Source: Sporosarcina obsidiansis
Lineage (GTDB): Bacteria > Bacillota > Bacilli > Bacillales_A > Planococcaceae
Assembly: GCF_009651005.1 (NCBI RefSeq)
Contig: NZ_WHVW01000010.1
Coordinates: 1 to 64,000 of the forward strand
Direction of reading: 5' to 3'
DNA: 64,000 nt
The notes under the pieces were generated by a model. The model did no database searches. It saw nothing but the letters and a program-made list of their open reading frames with translations, and was not told the DNA's origin. Shown piece by piece: positions 8,397 through 18,095 of this stretch; the first letter of the stretch is position 1; every line of letters begins with the position of its first letter. Position numbers and translations under genes: made by a program.

Positions 8397-9790
8397 CAGA
8401 ACAACTAGCTTTACAACGTGCTATTGAAGAAATAACCGAAATTGCCAGTGGATTTGGACTGGATTTTTACCCCATGAGATATGAAATTTGTCCGGCAGAT
8501 ATCTTATATACGTTTGGTGCCTACGGGATGCCAACTCGTTTCACACATTGGAGTTTCGGTAAGCAATTTCATAAAATGAAGCTCCAATATGACATAGGAC
8601 TAAGTAAGATATATGAGCTAGTTATAAATTCCAACCCATGCTATGCGTTTTTACTGAATACGAATAGTTTAATTCAAAATAAATTGATCATTGCTCATGT
8701 ATTGGCACATTGTGATTTCTTTAAAAATAATATCTATTTTTCCAAGACGCGAAAAGACATGGTCGAAAGTATGGCGGCTACGGCAGAGCGTATTGCTGAC
8801 TATGAAATTCGGTATGGGAAGCAGCGAGTAGAGAAGTTTTTGGATGCCGTATTGGCTGTTCAAGAACATATTGATCCGAGCATCGTTCGTGATATCAAGC
8901 CTTCTCCATCTCTTTTTGAACGTGATCAACCTAGAAGAACTGCTTACGATGATTTGTGGGATTTAGATCAGCGGCCGATTCCTGGACAGCAGGCAATTGA
9001 GATGAATAAAAAAAATCCTGAACAACCAGAGAAAGATATTTTACTATTCATTTTAGAGAATAGTAGAAATTTGGATGATTGGCAGGCTGATATTCTCACC
9101 ATGTTACGGGAAGAGATGTTGTATTTTTGGCCACAGCTGGAAACGAAAATTATGAATGAAGGTTGGGCTTCTTATTGGCATCAACAAATATTGCGGGAAA
9201 TGGATTTAACTCCATCCGAGACAATTGAATTCGCAAAGCTCAATGCGAATGTTCTCCAGCCTTCTAAAACATCCATCAATCCGTATTATCTCGGAGTGAA
9301 AATTTTTGAGGACATTGAAAGGCGTCATAATCAGTTGGCAACAGAGGCAGAACGGAAAGGCGAACGAGCTATGACAGGTCGTGAAAAAATTTTCGAAGCG
9401 AGAGAAATTGAAAATGATACATCATTTATTCGTAACTATTTAACAGATGATTTAATTAAGGAAGAAGATATGTATGTGTTCCAAAAGGAAGAGAATTTGT
9501 ATACAGTTTCTGACAAACAAGCAGATAATGTACGGAATCAATTGATTGGTAGTAGAGTGAACGGTGGTTTTCCTTATATAGTTGTGGAAGATGGCGATTA
9601 TATGCGTAATGGGGAATTATATCTTGTCCATCGTTATGAGCAGACCGAATTAGACCTTCCATATCTAGAACACGTATTGCCACACATTCATCATCTGTGG
9701 GGTCGTATCGTGCATATGGAGACGGTACTTGAGAACAAACCACTGATATTTTCTTATGATGGGCATAAGGTGTTTAGACGAACTAAATAA
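8393..9790 (+). CDS. spoVR: SpoVR stage V sporulation protein, CTG start
   Basis: 465 residues, close to the roughly 468 of B. subtilis SpoVR, which is involved in spore cortex formation. Family blocks [20 protein letters not shown] and [13 protein letters not shown] are present. The first ATG in frame (8474) would remove conserved N-terminal sequence ([18 protein letters not shown]). The frame closes upstream at 8369-8371, and between there and 8474 there is no ATG, GTG or TTG. The only plausible start is the CTG at 8393, 6 nt after GGAGGG (8381-8386) and overlapping the yhbH stop as CTGA. A CTG start is rare in Bacillales. Confidence 0.9.
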   Translation: MTEQLALQRAIEEITEIASGFGLDFYPMRYEICPADILYTFGAYGMPTRFTHWSFGKQFHKMKLQYDIGLSKIYELVINSNPCYAFLLNTNSLIQNKLIIAHVLAHCDFFKNNIYFSKTRKDMVESMAATAERIADYEIRYGKQRVEKFLDAVLAVQEHIDPSIVRDIKPSPSLFERDQPRRTAYDDLWDLDQRPIPGQQAIEMNKKNPEQPEKDILLFILENSRNLDDWQADILTMLREEMLYFWPQLETKIMNEGWASYWHQQILREMDLTPSETIEFAKLNANVLQPSKTSINPYYLGVKIFEDIERRHNQLATEAERKGERAMTGREKIFEAREIENDTSFIRNYLTDDLIKEEDMYVFQKEENLYTVSDKQADNVRNQLIGSRVNGGFPYIVVEDGDYMRNGELYLVHRYEQTELDLPYLEHVLPHIHHLWGRIVHMETVLENKPLIFSYDGHKVFRRTK

Positions 9791-9791
9791 T

Positions 9792-9827
9792 AGAAAAAAG
9801 AATAGGCCAATGTCTATTCTTTTTTCT
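9792..9827. terminator. Terminator after spoVR
   Basis: 14-bp perfect stem (AGAAAAAAGAATAG and its complement) with a T-rich 3' arm, directly after the spoVR stop. Confidence 0.8.
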
Positions 9828-9945
9828 ATGCTAATGATTAGGCAACAAATGAAGAAAGGTCTTTTCATTTCGTGCATCTAATGTTATTTTAGTAGTATAT
9901 TAACTCGTTAAAGTGATAAAGGGTTAAGAGGGAGAGGGGAAAGAG

Positions 9946-10752
9946 ATGAGAAAAGTAACATTTACGTTATGGTTGGCTGCAGTGTTGTTATTCATTGCGG
10001 GATGTGGATCCAAGTCTTCTGACGGAGATACGTCATCTTCAGATGCTGGGAAAGACAAAGAAAGCAAAGAAATCGTCATCGGTGTAGATGATAAATTTGC
10101 GCCTATGGGATTCCGAGATGAAAAAAATGAACTAGTAGGTTTCGATATTGACATGGCAAAAGCGGCTGCCGAGCATATGGATGTTACAGCCAAATTCCAA
10201 CCAATCGATTGGAAAACAAAAGAAACAGAATTGAGCAGTGGACGAATTGATTTAATTTGGAATGGGTACACAATTACAGATGAACGTAAAGAAAAAGTAT
10301 TATTTACAAAACCTTACTTGGATAATAATCAAGTCGTTGTGACATTAGCAGACTCAGATATTCAAGCAGTAGAAGAACTAGAAGGAAAAACAGTGGGCTT
10401 ACAGGCGCTATCTTCTGCCGGACCTGCATTAGAAAGCCATCCTATACATGAGAAAGTGAAAACCGTTACAGAGTTCGCGGATAATGTGCTTGCACTGACA
10501 GACCTAAAGACTGGCCGGTTGGATGCGGTTGTCATTGATGAAGTCGTCATCGATTACTATATGACGACTGAAGAAGGCGTCTTCAAAAAACTTGACGGTT
10601 CATTAGCAGTTGAAGAGTATGGCATCGGTGTTAAGAAAGGCAATGAAGAATTACTAGAAAATCTTCAAAAAGCATTGGAGACCATGAATGAAGATGGTAC
10701 GGCTGCTAAAATCTCTACAGAGTGGTTTGGAGAAGATAAAGTGTTACGTTAA
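9946..10752 (+). CDS. Amino-acid ABC transporter, binding lipoprotein
   Basis: 268 residues. A signal peptide ends in the lipobox FIAGC with the lipidated Cys near residue 20, then a Ser/Asp-rich linker and a family 3 solute-binding domain (GVDDKFAPMGF, GFDIDMAKAAAE, LIWNGYTITDERKEK). It captures a polar amino acid, such as cystine, glutamine or arginine, outside the membrane. The permease and ATPase follow. A strong hairpin after its stop (10786-10820) probably keeps its mRNA more abundant than the rest of the operon. The substrate cannot be assigned. Confidence 0.9.
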   Translation: MRKVTFTLWLAAVLLFIAGCGSKSSDGDTSSSDAGKDKESKEIVIGVDDKFAPMGFRDEKNELVGFDIDMAKAAAEHMDVTAKFQPIDWKTKETELSSGRIDLIWNGYTITDERKEKVLFTKPYLDNNQVVVTLADSDIQAVEELEGKTVGLQALSSAGPALESHPIHEKVKTVTEFADNVLALTDLKTGRLDAVVIDEVVIDYYMTTEEGVFKKLDGSLAVEEYGIGVKKGNEELLENLQKALETMNEDGTAAKISTEWFGEDKVLR

Positions 10753-10785
10753 GGAAATGTGAACGTATGGAAACGTGTAATTTTT

Positions 10786-10820
10786 GCCACAGAAGGTTAG
10801 TAGCTCTAACTTTCTGTGGC
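10786..10820 (+). terminator. Intra-operon hairpin
   Basis: Near-perfect stem (GCCACAGAA-g-GTTAG with CTAAC-t-TTCTGTGGC) between binding protein and permease, with no T-run after it. It is more likely an mRNA stabiliser or partial terminator than a full one. Confidence 0.6.
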
Positions 10821-10864
10821 TCTATATGATGGAACCCTTAACCGGTTTTTGGAGGAATTAAAAG

Positions 10865-11524
10865 ATGACCTATGAATATTTTATGTCTATGCTGATCCCT
10901 ATGCTTGAAGGAGCTAAAGCGACTGTACTTTTATTTGTACTCGCCATTGTTCTTTCGATTCCGCTGGGTTTTTTGCTGACACTTGCCGTAAGAAGTAGTA
11001 TGAAACCAATTTCTTTCTTAGCGCAATCCTATATATATATCATGCGTGGGACTCCTTTGTTATTGCAACTATTGTTTTTTGTCTTTGGTTTACCACTTCT
11101 GCCGGTAATCGGAGAATATTTAGTATTGGATCGGTTTGTCGCTGCTACGTTGGCTTTTATTTTAAATTACGCGGCCTATTTTGCAGAAATATTTCGTGGT
11201 GGATTGCTTTCTATTGATAAAGGACAGTATGAAGCTTCTCAAGTATTAGGTTTAACAAAATCGCAGACGACTGTGCGAGTAATTTTACCGCAAATGTTCC
11301 GAGTGACATTACCTCCTATCGCCAATGAATCAGTCTCTTTAGTAAAGGATACGGCCTTATTATACGCCGTAGCGGTTCCTGAACTACTGCATTATGCGCA
11401 GACGGTGGTCAATCGAGATTTTACAATTATCCCGTTTTTCATTGCAGCAGGGATCTATTTGCTGATTGCTTTTGCGCTGACAATGGTATTCAAATATTTG
11501 GAGAGAAAGCTGCAATACGATTGA
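10865..11524 (+). CDS. Amino-acid ABC transporter permease
   Basis: 219 residues of the HisM/GlnP permease family with about five membrane segments. The family loop is seen in QSYIYIMRGTPLLLQLLF, and the coupling (EAA) loop in KGQYEASQVLGLTKSQT. ATG follows TTTGGAGG. It pairs with the ATPase 12 nt downstream. The translocation path probably forms as a homodimer because only one permease is encoded. Confidence 0.92.
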   Translation: MTYEYFMSMLIPMLEGAKATVLLFVLAIVLSIPLGFLLTLAVRSSMKPISFLAQSYIYIMRGTPLLLQLLFFVFGLPLLPVIGEYLVLDRFVAATLAFILNYAAYFAEIFRGGLLSIDKGQYEASQVLGLTKSQTTVRVILPQMFRVTLPPIANESVSLVKDTALLYAVAVPELLHYAQTVVNRDFTIIPFFIAAGIYLLIAFALTMVFKYLERKLQYD

Positions 11525-11536
11525 GGAGAGAAAACT

Positions 11537-12286
11537 ATGTCATTCATTGAAATTAGTAACTTACAGAAATCTTTCGGTCCGTTAGAAGTCTTGAAAGGTT
11601 TAACATTTGAAGTGGAGAAAAATGATGTCCTGGCAATCATCGGACCATCAGGATCTGGTAAAAGTACTATGCTTAGAAGTTTGATCCAATTAGAAGAAGT
11701 GAATGGAGGAAGTATAGCGGTGGACGGTGACTTTCTTGTGAAGGATGGGGTGTATTCCAAGCCCATAGATAGCAAAAAAGTAGTAGCCAAAATGGGAATG
11801 GTGTTTCAACAGTTTAACCTCTTCCCTCATTTGACAGTTAAACAGAACTTAGAGTTAGCGCCTAAGTTGGTGAAAAAAGAACGATCTCAGGATTATAGCT
11901 TACGAAGTGTTGAACTGCTAGAAAAGGTGGGGTTATCCTCTAAACAAGATGAATACCCTTCAAGACTTTCTGGAGGACAGAAACAACGGGTAGCAATCGC
12001 TAGGGCATTAATGATGAATCCTGATATTTTATTGTTTGATGAGCCAACGTCTGCGCTTGATCCACAGTTAACCAAAGAAGTTTTGCATGTAATGAAAAAG
12101 TTGGCAGAAGAACATATGACTATGATCGTTGTGACGCATGAGATGGAATTTGCCAGCCATGTCGCAAACCGTGTAATTTTTATGGATGAAGGATCGATTG
12201 TCGAGGAAGGAAGTCCTCAAGAAATCTTTTCTGCGCCGAAAGTTCAGCGAACAAAACAATTCTTAAACTACGAACTTTATGAATAA
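11537..12286 (+). CDS. Amino-acid ABC transporter ATPase
   Basis: 249 residues. Walker [11 protein letters not shown]-loop in [10 protein letters not shown], signature [15 protein letters not shown], Walker [14 protein letters not shown] and the switch His in VVTHEMEF are all intact. This is the PAAT-type ATPase that powers the preceding permease. It ends the operon ahead of a hairpin at 12310. Confidence 0.94.
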   Translation: MSFIEISNLQKSFGPLEVLKGLTFEVEKNDVLAIIGPSGSGKSTMLRSLIQLEEVNGGSIAVDGDFLVKDGVYSKPIDSKKVVAKMGMVFQQFNLFPHLTVKQNLELAPKLVKKERSQDYSLRSVELLEKVGLSSKQDEYPSRLSGGQKQRVAIARALMMNPDILLFDEPTSALDPQLTKEVLHVMKKLAEEHMTMIVVTHEMEFASHVANRVIFMDEGSIVEEGSPQEIFSAPKVQRTKQFLNYELYE

Positions 12287-12309
12287 TATCAGGACTAAAT
12301 TATAATAAA

Positions 12310-12344
12310 AGTAGCCAAGCGTTGCAGAAAGCACTTGGCTACTT
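12310..12344 (+). terminator. Terminator of amino-acid ABC operon
   Basis: 10-bp stem AGTAGCCAAG with CTTGGCTACT followed by TTCTATGT. The T-run is weak. Confidence 0.6.
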
Positions 12345-12451
12345 CTATGTATAATGTAATCTTTCTAAATGAAGTTTTTGGAATTTATAAACAATATGTC
12401 TAGAAGTGTTCTTTTACTTATGAGAATTTACGTAAAATATAGAATAATGCA

Positions 12452-12480
12452 TTGACGAATAGGTAAGTAGAGTGTACGAT
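12452..12480 (+). promoter_or_regulatory. Sigma-A promoter of TrpX-type operon
   Basis: TTGACG (12452-12457), 17-nt spacer, TACGAT (12475-12480), about 65 nt before the binding-protein start. No T-box or other riboswitch fold was recognised in the leader. Confidence 0.55.
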
Positions 12481-12547
12481 TACGTATAATTATTGCCTTT
12501 TCTGATTAATTCGACAGGGTGATAGAGAAAAGTAAGGGGGATTTTGA

Positions 12548-13558
12548 ATGAAGAAACGTTGGATGACTTATGCAGCGGCACTATTCAGTATTGTGCTCAT
12601 TCTGGCTGCGTGTGGAGGAAAAAAGGAGTCATCAGGTTCGTCGACAAACGATCAAAATGATGATACAGAAAAAGATGGAGAAAAATACACAATTGGTGTG
12701 ACGCAAATTGTTGAACACCCTTCTTTAGATGCTGCATTTGAAGGCTTTCAAAAGGCAATTGAAGAAGCAGGTTTGAATGTGGAATACGACATACAAAATG
12801 CGCAAAACGATAATAGTTCGAACTCAACTATTGCGAATAACTTAGCAGGTGCAGGAGTAGATTTAATTTTTGCTAACTCTACACCAAGTGCTCAAGCAGC
12901 AGCTAGTGCAACCCAGGATATTCCGATTGTCTTCACTTCTGTCACGGACGCAGTAGCAGCTGAACTGGTTGCTTCTAATGAAGAACCAGGCGGAAATGTG
13001 ACCGGAACAATTGATAATCATCCGGATGCTATTGCAAATACTATGAAATTCTTAAAAGATAATCTAAGTGCAAAAAAAGTAGGTATGATCTTCAACTCGG
13101 GTGAACAGAACTCACGCCTTCAAGTAGATCACGTGAAAGAAATCTTAAAAGACATGGATATGGAAGTAGTGGAGGCTTCTGTTGCTACGTCAGCAGATGT
13201 AAAACAAGCTGCTGAATCATTGATTGGTTCGGTTGATTCGTTTTACATCATCACAGACAATACAGTAGTGTCAGCTTTAGAATCAGTAGTTTCCGTTGCC
13301 AATGACAATAAAATTCCTATGATGGTCGGAGAGTTTGACTCTGTCAAACGTGGCGGATTAGGGGCTTACGGTTTTGAGTATTTCGATATCGGATATGAAG
13401 CAGGCGAAATGGCAGTGAAGATTCTAAAAGGAGAAGCTTCTCCTGAATCATTACCTGTACAAGTACCACAGAATTTGAAATTAATGCTTAATAAACAGAC
13501 TGTTGAAACAATTGGTCTAGAAATCCAAGACGATTGGAATGCAGAAACTGTAGAATAA
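12548..13558 (+). CDS. TrpX-type ABC transporter binding lipoprotein
   Basis: 336 residues. The signal peptide has lipobox ILAAC with Cys near residue 22. The mature part belongs to the ABC_sub_bind family (PF04392-like), with IGVTQIVEHPSLDAA at its start, NLAGAGVDLIFANSTPSAQA and IPIVFTSVTDAVAAEL. Family members include the streptococcal TrpX of an aromatic amino-acid importer. The substrate here is not proved. Permease and ATPase follow without a terminator. Confidence 0.85.
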   Translation: MKKRWMTYAAALFSIVLILAACGGKKESSGSSTNDQNDDTEKDGEKYTIGVTQIVEHPSLDAAFEGFQKAIEEAGLNVEYDIQNAQNDNSSNSTIANNLAGAGVDLIFANSTPSAQAAASATQDIPIVFTSVTDAVAAELVASNEEPGGNVTGTIDNHPDAIANTMKFLKDNLSAKKVGMIFNSGEQNSRLQVDHVKEILKDMDMEVVEASVATSADVKQAAESLIGSVDSFYIITDNTVVSALESVVSVANDNKIPMMVGEFDSVKRGGLGAYGFEYFDIGYEAGEMAVKILKGEASPESLPVQVPQNLKLMLNKQTVETIGLEIQDDWNAETVE

Positions 13559-13576
13559 ACTAGGAGATGATCTTGC

Positions 13577-14620
13577 ATGTTTTCAGCTGTTTTTGGCTCA
13601 GTTGAGCAGGGTATCATCTATGCGATCATGGCGCTCGGAGTGTATCTTACATTCCGAGTGCTTGATTTTCCAGATTTAACGGTGGACGGAAGTTTCGTAA
13701 CGGGAGCAGCTGTGGCGGCTACAATGATCGTATTTGATTATCATCCCCTCGTTGCAACTCTTACCGCTATTATCGTGGGGTTTTTTGCGGGATGTATAAC
13801 AGGCTTATTACATACCAAAGGAAAAATCAATCCACTTTTATCCGGAATCCTCATGATGATTGCCCTCTACTCGATAAACCTTCGGATAATGGGACTGACT
13901 ACTGAAAGTTCAGTTGGTCGCCCGAATATTCCTCTCTTAAATGCAGAAACAATTTTCAGTAAGTTTCAAGAATTTTGGAGTAGTTTAGGAATTGATGGAG
14001 CGATTAATGGTTTCCTATCAGGGATAGGTATTGAACATTTGCCTTCCACTTGGGGGACTTTATTTTTAATGATTCTCGTTACGATCCTGATTAAAGTGAT
14101 TGCCGATTGGTTTTTACAGACAGAAGTTGGATTGGCGATTCGTGCAACAGGTGATAATAAAAAAATGATCCGTAGTTTTTCTGCAAATACGGATACACTC
14201 GTAATTTTAGGGTTAGGAATTTCCAATGCACTGGTAGCATTTTCAGGCGCGCTGATTGCACAGTATGGAAAATTTGCTGATAATGGCATGGGAATCGGTA
14301 TGATAATTATTGGTCTTGCATCCGTTATTATTGGAGAAGCGATCTTTGGAACAAAGACGATTTTTCGTACGACAATGGCAGTTATTATCGGAGCTGTCAT
14401 CTATCGAATTGTTTTAGGGCTTTCTTTGCGAGTGAAGATTCTCGATTCAGGTGATATGAAACTGATCACCGCGGTCATCGTTATAGCAGCATTAATTATT
14501 CCGCAGATCCTAGACAAGAGACGTGAAAAAGTTCGGAAAGCACGTAGACAGGCTGAGCGAATGGAAATGAAAGCGACACAAGGGGTGAATAGCATTGCTG
14601 AAACTAGATCAAATCAATAA
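13577..14620 (+). CDS. TrpY-type ABC transporter permease
   Basis: 347 residues with about eight to nine membrane segments of the BPD_transp_2 class. The start FGSVEQGIIYAIMALGVYLTFR and LDFPDLTVDGSFVTGAA are typical of permeases paired with PF04392 binding proteins. The C-terminus is basic and Arg/Lys-rich (DKRREKVRKARRQAERM). Its end overlaps the ATPase start by 26 nt, so the two are coupled. Confidence 0.87.
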   Translation: MFSAVFGSVEQGIIYAIMALGVYLTFRVLDFPDLTVDGSFVTGAAVAATMIVFDYHPLVATLTAIIVGFFAGCITGLLHTKGKINPLLSGILMMIALYSINLRIMGLTTESSVGRPNIPLLNAETIFSKFQEFWSSLGIDGAINGFLSGIGIEHLPSTWGTLFLMILVTILIKVIADWFLQTEVGLAIRATGDNKKMIRSFSANTDTLVILGLGISNALVAFSGALIAQYGKFADNGMGIGMIIIGLASVIIGEAIFGTKTIFRTTMAVIIGAVIYRIVLGLSLRVKILDSGDMKLITAVIVIAALIIPQILDKRREKVRKARRQAERMEMKATQGVNSIAETRSNQ

Positions 14621-15392
14621 AATCTTTAATGAATCAACCCCGGATGAAAAAGTGGCGCTAGATCAGATTAATCTTCATTTGCAACCAGGTGATTTTGTTA
14701 CGGTCATTGGTAGTAACGGAGCCGGAAAATCTACGATGATGAATATGATTTCTGGCGCGCTGATGCCGGATTTTGGAAATATTTATATTGATAGTAAAGA
14801 TGTTACGAAATTAGCTGAGTTCAAGCGTTCTAAAATGATTGGTCGCGTGTTTCAAGATCCAATGGCAGGCACAGCACCCACGATGACCATTGAGGAAAAT
14901 CTTGCTATGGCGTATTCTCGAAATAAGCGTCGTTCATTACATCGAGGTGTCGACAAGAAACGGAAAGATTTATTTCGTACATCACTCGAAACCTTGCATT
15001 TAAATTTAGAAAATCGAATGACCGCTAAAGTAGGTTTGTTGTCTGGCGGGGAGCGACAGGCTCTGTCATTGCTGATGGCTACGTTTACTCAACCATCTAT
15101 CCTGTTACTCGATGAACATACGGCAGCACTTGATCCCTCCCGTGCAGAGCTAATTACCGATTTGACAAAGAGATTAGTAGAGAAAGACAAACTTACGACG
15201 TTAATGGTGACTCATAATATGCAGCAAGCACTGGATCTTGGAAATCGTTTGATCATGATGGATAAGGGACAGATCATCTTGGAAGTAGAAGAAGAGCAAA
15301 AGCAACATTTGACGATTGCGAAGCTAATGGATGAATTCCAGCGAATTCGTGGTGAGCAGTTAACTAGTGATGCAGCGTTATTATCTGTATAA
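14595..15392 (+). CDS. TrpZ-type ABC transporter ATPase
   Basis: 265 residues. Walker A GSNGAGKST, signature LLSGGERQALSLLMA, and a Walker B variant LLLDEHTAALDPS, where His replaces the usual Pro as is common in this subfamily. Start TTG with AAGGGG upstream, inside the permease end. It drives the preceding importer. Confidence 0.9.
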   Translation: MLKLDQINKIFNESTPDEKVALDQINLHLQPGDFVTVIGSNGAGKSTMMNMISGALMPDFGNIYIDSKDVTKLAEFKRSKMIGRVFQDPMAGTAPTMTIEENLAMAYSRNKRRSLHRGVDKKRKDLFRTSLETLHLNLENRMTAKVGLLSGGERQALSLLMATFTQPSILLLDEHTAALDPSRAELITDLTKRLVEKDKLTTLMVTHNMQQALDLGNRLIMMDKGQIILEVEEEQKQHLTIAKLMDEFQRIRGEQLTSDAALLSV

Positions 15393-15398
15393 AAGTGT

Positions 15399-15443
15399 AA
15401 AAGGTTGTCCTGAAAAAGTAATAACTTTCAGTGACAGCCTTTT
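15399..15443 (+). terminator. Terminator of TrpXYZ-type operon
   Basis: Extended stem AAAAGGTTGTC with GACAGCCTTTT, and a nested CTGAAA/TTTCAG pair. Confidence 0.75.
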
Positions 15444-15607
15444 CTCGTGTGATTGGATAGAGAAGTAGAGGTACGCTCCAACGAATCATCGAACTGTATT
15501 AAAACCCCTTAGTACCACACATTGGTTAAGTCGTACGATTCAAACTACTCGCGAATCAAACCAGCCGTTCATCGCATATTTACTCTATCTAGAAAGCCCT
15601 GGATAAA

Positions 15608-15659
15608 CAAAAAAGAGTCATCCGAAAAGTCATTTGGAAATGATTTCTCAGATAGCCTC
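15608..15659 (-). terminator. Terminator of ilvE
   Basis: On the minus strand an interrupted stem (GAG..TATC.GA...TCATTT with AAATGA...TC.GAT..CTC) is followed by TTTTTTG. Confidence 0.65.
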
Positions 15660-15673
15660 TCTTTCGTGTGTAA

Positions 15674-16777
15674 TTAAGCAAGTTGTTGTGTCGGATTTTT
15701 TTTGATTTCGTATACCCAATTAAAAGGATCGGTTTCTTGACCGGTTTGGATATGAGTAAGCGTATCATATAACTTTTTGGAAAGTTCTCCTGTTTCCCCA
15801 TTACCGATAATCATTTTATAGCCGTCCCAATTGAGTTCGCCTACTGGTGAGATGACAGCAGCTGTTCCGGTACCAAATACTTCTTCCAGCTGGCCGTTTT
15901 CATAGGCGTCTCGAATTTCATCCATAGATATTTTTCGTTCGGCTACAGGCACTTCCCAGTGACGCAGAAGCTGCAAGATAGATTTTCGTGTAATCCCTTC
16001 AAGAATGCTACCATTGATCGCAGGAGTGATGACTTCACCGTTAATTTTGAAGAAAATATTCATGCTACCAACTTCTTCTACGTATTTTCGTTCCACGCCA
16101 TCTAACCAAAGCACCTGTGAATAACCTTGTTGATCTGCCACTTCCTGTGCTTTTAAAGCTGAAGCATAGTTACCAGCTGTTTTGGCGCTGCCTGTTCCAC
16201 CTTTTGTTGCACGAACAAATTCATTTTCAACTAGAATCTTTACAGGGTGAATACCTTCTTTATAATACGAGCCTACAGGTGACAGGATCATATAAAATTG
16301 ATATTTTTTCGCTGGAGCTACGCCAAGGAAAGCTTCCGTTGCAATTACAAAAGGTCGAATATATAATGAAGTCCCATCTAGTGTAGGAATCCAATCCTTC
16401 TCGATTTGCAAAAGCTGGTTAAGCGCATATAACGCATTTTCTTCGTCGATTCGTGGCATGCACAAACGGTCAAGTGAATAGTTTAGCCGTTTCATATTTT
16501 CTTCTGGACGGAAGAGGCGGATTGTTCCTTCTACCGACTTATATGCTTTCATTCCTTCGAAAACGGTCTGTCCATAGTGCAAGACAATGGCTGCAGGATC
16601 AAGTGTAAGGGGAGCATATGGAACGACACGATGACTATGCCAGCCTTTACCTTCCTCATAATCTACGACCAGCATATGATCCGTAAATGTTTTACCAAAG
16701 ACTAAAGTAGTAGGGTCAGGCTTTTCTTTTTTATTTTGCGTTAGTTTTATTTGTATAGGTAATCTTGTCATAATCAT
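15674..16777 (-). CDS. ilvE: Branched-chain amino-acid aminotransferase
   Basis: 367 residues, close to B. subtilis YbgE/YwaA. This fold-type IV PLP enzyme transfers the amino group between glutamate and the keto acids of leucine, isoleucine and valine. VLHYGQTVFEGMKAYK and TGTAAVISPVGEL are seen. The PLP lysine is probably in GTGSAKTAGNYAS. ATG at 16777 follows GAGGAG. Single gene with its own terminator. Confidence 0.94.
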   Translation of the reverse strand: MIMTRLPIQIKLTQNKKEKPDPTTLVFGKTFTDHMLVVDYEEGKGWHSHRVVPYAPLTLDPAAIVLHYGQTVFEGMKAYKSVEGTIRLFRPEENMKRLNYSLDRLCMPRIDEENALYALNQLLQIEKDWIPTLDGTSLYIRPFVIATEAFLGVAPAKKYQFYMILSPVGSYYKEGIHPVKILVENEFVRATKGGTGSAKTAGNYASALKAQEVADQQGYSQVLWLDGVERKYVEEVGSMNIFFKINGEVITPAINGSILEGITRKSILQLLRHWEVPVAERKISMDEIRDAYENGQLEEVFGTGTAAVISPVGELNWDGYKMIIGNGETGELSKKLYDTLTHIQTGQETDPFNWVYEIKKNPTQQLA

Positions 16778-16907
16778 CAGATCTCCTCAGGATGTGGAAT
16801 ATTCCGAAAATAGTTTTTCGAATAGACTTATTATACTGCTTTTTTCAAAAAAATAAAGTGAAAAATTTGTCGATTTTGAATCGTATTCAAAAAAGGAGTA
16901 GTTTTAT

Positions 16908-18032
16908 ATGAAAAAAATCATCATAATTGGGTCAGGAATTGTCGGGATTTCGGCAGCGTATCACCTTTCAAGTCAAGATGTTGAAGTCATCGTGATCGAC
17001 AGACAGGAACCAGGGCAAGCAACGAAAGCGGCAGCGGGTATTATTTGTCCATGGGCTTCACAACGTCGAAATAAAGCTTGGTATACACTGGCTGCAGCAG
17101 GAGCCGCATATTATCCTAAATTCATTCATTCATTGGAAGAGGCCGGAGAGTCGGAAACAGGATATCAACAGGTGGGCACTCTAGCTATCCATACTGACTG
17201 GGAACGTCTGCGAAAAAAAGCCGACTTACTGGAAGAACGTAAAAAAATATCTGCAGAAATTGGCGAAGTGGAGTTACTAGATGCTGACCAAACAGCGAAG
17301 TACTTTCCTATTCTATCAGCAGAATACAGTTCTGTACGAATTTCAGGTGGGGCCAAGGTTGATGGCAGGGCACTACGAGACGCGTTGGAGCGCATAGTAG
17401 TGAAAAGAGGGGTGCAACTCATAAAGGGCAATGCAGTTCCATACATAAAAGCAGGAAGTGTACGAGGGGTAATTGTGGAAGATCAGATTATCGAAGGTGA
17501 CCAATTCATTTTAGCGGCAGGCGCATGGGCCAATGAATTTACACAACCTCTAGGAAAGAAACTACAGGTTTTTGGACAGAAAGCCCAAATTCTTCATTTA
17601 CAGACCGACTATACATTATCAGGTGATTGGCCAGTTATTATGCCGCCCACCACGCAATATATTGTGCCTTTCCAAGAAGGGAAATTTGTGACGGGTGCAA
17701 CACATGAAGAAACGGATGATTTTGATATTCGGCCTACAGCTGGTGGTATACTAGAAGTGCTATCGAAAGCGTTACCTATGGCTCCTTTACTAAGCGAAGC
17801 TGAAATTGCTGAAGTGCGAGTTGGGATTCGTCCTCATACGCCAAACTTCATGCCAATTATAGGTGCGTTGCCTGATCATCCAAATGTTTGGATTGCGAAT
17901 GGTTTGGGTTCTTCGGGTTTAACGATCGGACCGTTTGTGGGTAAGCTTTTATCCCAATTAGCACTCGGTGAAGCAACTGGATGGGATCTTGAAAGCTATC
18001 AGGTCGCACAGATTATTGATGATCAGCATTGA
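16908..18032 (+). CDS. FAD-dependent D-amino-acid oxidase-family enzyme
   Basis: 374 residues of the DAO/DadA/glycine-oxidase family. The N-terminal FAD fingerprint is GSGIVGISAAYHL with an acidic end at VIVIDR, followed by AAGIICPWA. A C-terminal FAD-contact block IANGLGSSGLTIGP is present. It probably oxidises a D-amino acid, glycine or a related imino compound. The exact substrate is unknown. ATG lies after AAAAAAGGAG. It stands alone between ilvE (divergent) and psuG. Confidence 0.83.
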   Translation: MKKIIIIGSGIVGISAAYHLSSQDVEVIVIDRQEPGQATKAAAGIICPWASQRRNKAWYTLAAAGAAYYPKFIHSLEEAGESETGYQQVGTLAIHTDWERLRKKADLLEERKKISAEIGEVELLDADQTAKYFPILSAEYSSVRISGGAKVDGRALRDALERIVVKRGVQLIKGNAVPYIKAGSVRGVIVEDQIIEGDQFILAAGAWANEFTQPLGKKLQVFGQKAQILHLQTDYTLSGDWPVIMPPTTQYIVPFQEGKFVTGATHEETDDFDIRPTAGGILEVLSKALPMAPLLSEAEIAEVRVGIRPHTPNFMPIIGALPDHPNVWIANGLGSSGLTIGPFVGKLLSQLALGEATGWDLESYQVAQIIDDQH

Positions 18033-18095
18033 ACTAATTGTTCAGAATGTTTATCATAAAGCTATAGCTATTGAACGGTCAAAGGGGAGATTCAG

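Noticed and set aside
8474-8476. ATG as SpoVR start
   Set aside because: It would drop conserved family sequence and has no ribosome site.
12344-12547. T-box leader before the TrpX-type operon
   Set aside because: No T-box consensus (AGGGTGGNACCGCG) or terminator with alternate fold was seen.
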